Assembly (NCBI GenBank): GCA_009780025.1 | Contig: WRAV01000014.1 | Span: 1-46,530, forward strand | Length of the DNA: 46,530 nucleotides | Source of the DNA: Oscillospiraceae bacterium | Lineage (GTDB): Bacteria > Bacillota > Clostridia > Oscillospirales > Ruminococcaceae | Reading direction: 5' to 3' | Part shown: positions 42,551 through 46,530 of the stretch, in pieces | Position numbering within the stretch: position 1 is the first letter of the stretch | How the letters are laid out: the number at the start of each line of letters is the position of its first letter | Notes under the pieces: generated by a model | The model's input: only the letters and a program-made list of their open reading frames with translations | What the model was told of the DNA's origin: nothing | Database searches by the model: none | Made by a program: the position numbers and the translations under genes

Positions 42551-43384
42551 GTGAAAAAGAGACTTTGTGTGCTAATACTTATCATGGCTATAGTTTTGTC
42601 CGGCTGCGATTTGATTCCGGTTCCGCGTCAGGGCCTTGAGTCGGATACGGCCCCAAGTTGGGTTCACGCCGAGCGGCCCGCTCCGCCACATTCAATAGCG
42701 CACCCTATGTTGCCCTCGCCTGGGCAAGAAGAGCTGCCGGAACAAGAAACTCCCGAGGAAGTCGACTGGGCTGCCGTGCTAGGCCACTGGGTGGACGGTA
42801 CCTTTATAAACGAGCACTTGGGTCTGCGTGTAGACCCGCCACAGGGGTGGGTGCGCCTCGACCAAGAGGGCCTAGCCCTCGCTATCCAGGAAGGTCAGGA
42901 TATACCTGAAGAGTTCTTGGAAAGTTGCTGGGAGAGCGAGAACCCCGCGGTAACCTGCGATCTGATTGTCTCGAACACCACGACCGGTGCGAATATCCAG
43001 GTTATCCACAAGTGGCTGGGAAGCACCGCAGGCGGAATCTCTGTCTTCGAGCTTATGGAACTCTTTGCGGATTCTATGCGGGAGGTTGGCATGGAGGTAA
43101 ACCTCGACAACCCGGACACCACAAGAATAGGCGAGCACGACTGGCACAGTTTTGACACGGTAACGCATATACTCGATACCGTGGCCCATAGCCGCAGCTT
43201 TTTCAGCGTGCGAGACGGCTTTGGGGCGGTAATCTACATAACCTACCACGACAGGTCCGAGACGCTGGAAGAGATTCTGGCGATGTTTGATTCGCTCCAA
43301 GGGTGGGAGGTCGAAGAAGAGATAGATGAAGCAGGTGCGGAAGAGGCAGAACAGGCAGAAGCAGAGTACGGCGAAGAAGGCTGA
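42551..43384 (+). CDS. Putative lipoprotein of unknown function
   Basis: 277 residues. A signal sequence (MKKRLCVLILIMAIVLSGC) ends in an LSGC lipobox, so the mature protein should be lipid-anchored at Cys19. A Pro/Glu-rich linker (about 25-70) leads to a globular domain that starts WVDGTFINEHLGLRVDPP, contains GWVRLDQEGLALAIQEG, and ends near MFDSLQGWEVEE. The last 25 residues are almost all Glu and Ala. The domain resembles small extracytoplasmic folds in other Firmicutes lipoproteins, but I cannot name it. The start is GTG at 42551, GAGAGGA at 11 bp. It is followed by a strong terminator. Confidence 0.85.
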   Translation: MKKRLCVLILIMAIVLSGCDLIPVPRQGLESDTAPSWVHAERPAPPHSIAHPMLPSPGQEELPEQETPEEVDWAAVLGHWVDGTFINEHLGLRVDPPQGWVRLDQEGLALAIQEGQDIPEEFLESCWESENPAVTCDLIVSNTTTGANIQVIHKWLGSTAGGISVFELMELFADSMREVGMEVNLDNPDTTRIGEHDWHSFDTVTHILDTVAHSRSFFSVRDGFGAVIYITYHDRSETLEEILAMFDSLQGWEVEEEIDEAGAEEAEQAEAEYGEEG

Positions 43385-43407
43385 TGCAGTTACTCTACAA
43401 ATACATA

Positions 43408-43446
43408 CGGCGGGAGCGAATCAACGTTCGCTCCCGCCGGTTTTTA
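43408..43446. terminator. Bidirectional terminator between lipoprotein gene and secA
   Basis: 13-bp perfect stem (43408-43420 with 43427-43439), loop TCAACG, then GTTTTTA. It lies between convergent genes, 9 bp from the secA stop. Confidence 0.85.
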
Positions 43447-43454
43447 GGTGGATT

Positions 43455-46220
<2,766 letters not shown>

Positions 46221-46283
46221 TCGTTACTTCTCCGCTTTCTGCCCGCCTGATTGCGGGCTCTGCTTTTTGTGGCATGTACTTAT

Positions 46284-46312
46284 ATTGTACCCTTATTTTG
46301 GTAGATAGTCAA
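46284..46312 (-). promoter_or_regulatory. Promoter of secA
   Basis: Minus-strand TTGACT (46312-46307), 17-bp spacer, TACAAT (46289-46284), 63 bp before the ATG. Confidence 0.7.
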
Positions 46313-46377
46313 ATATATATGAAGGTTTTGCTATAGTATCTGCGCTCACTTGTCTCGATTGCTTATCGCGGGTCTAG

Positions 46378-46530
46378 AGTTGTTGGGTACGATTCCCATA
46401 TCGACCCGCCTAACTCCGCACACGCTCATTGTAGGGGCGATTTTCAATCGCCCGCGGTTTACCGGGGACTCATTGTTGTACGGTCTGTTTTCCATGTCCG
46501 CCTAGGTTTACTATGTAGCCTGATGTTGTA
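46378..46530. repeat. Second tandem array of GTAGGGG-type units, running off the window
   Basis: Three units (starting near 46378, 46425 and 46470) and the start of a fourth (46516). The unit at 46431-46453 is identical over 23 bp to the first unit of the 39575 array (39587-39609), and both continue with CGGTTTACCG. The rest of the 310-bp region upstream of secA has no gene. Confidence 0.65.

Overview
The window is a GC-rich chromosomal segment of an endospore-forming low-GC-phylum relative, most likely an uncultured member of the class Clostridia. The evidence is spoIIE, the ylxM-ffh-rpsP-khpA-rimM-trmD block, a regulatory-serine HPr, mutS2, a Clostridia-style coaD/coiled-coil pair, strong AGGAGG ribosome-binding sites, frequent TTG/GTG starts and sigma-A promoters with 17-bp spacers. 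No rRNA, tRNA, CRISPR array, prophage or transposase was recognised. The genus cannot be named from the sequence alone.

Layout. 1-5000: the end of an unknown gene, guaB with its own promoter and terminator, an XRE regulator, a phosphoglycerate-mutase-fold protein lacking its catalytic histidine, a DUF975 membrane protein and a Uma2 nuclease. 5000-13300: valS, mutS2, an unusual RelB/ParE-type toxin-antitoxin pair, a YibE/F membrane protein and nth. 13400-16500: a Cys/Pro/Glu-rich small protein, a 600-bp gap holding three diverged tandem promoter-hairpin units (candidate small RNAs), murA, and a mazEF locus whose mazF is frameshifted. 16500-24300: spoIIE, then ylxM-ffh-rpsP-khpA, a relB-yoeB module that splits the ribosome-maturation operon, and rimM-trmD-DUF554. 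24500-30200: ptsH, uvrC, rsmD-coaD-coiled-coil gene, and a DivIVA-like coiled-coil gene interrupted at a seven-T run. 30200-37570: a complete F-type ATP synthase operon, atpZ-I-B-E-F-H-A-G-D-C, whose c subunit carries the residues of Na+-binding rings. 37570-46530: a hypothetical gene, a PucR regulator, about 1 kb of repeats, tadA-yjbQ, yitT, a lipoprotein gene and secA.

Most genes are housekeeping: nucleotide synthesis, translation, repair, wall precursor synthesis, protein export and energy conservation. Accessory material is concentrated in three toxin-antitoxin loci and in the intergenic spaces. The spaces hold two kinds of palindromic repeat. One is a roughly 50-bp unit beginning near GTAGGGG with interchangeable hairpin cores, in tandem at 39575-39950 and at the right edge and singly elsewhere. 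The other is a CCCTCC/GGAGGG inverted-repeat element of 65-75 bp. The observations most worth follow-up are the tandem small-RNA-like array before murA, the repeat family with swapped palindromic cores, the two frameshifted genes, the mutase without its catalytic histidine, and the predicted sodium-coupled ATP synthase.
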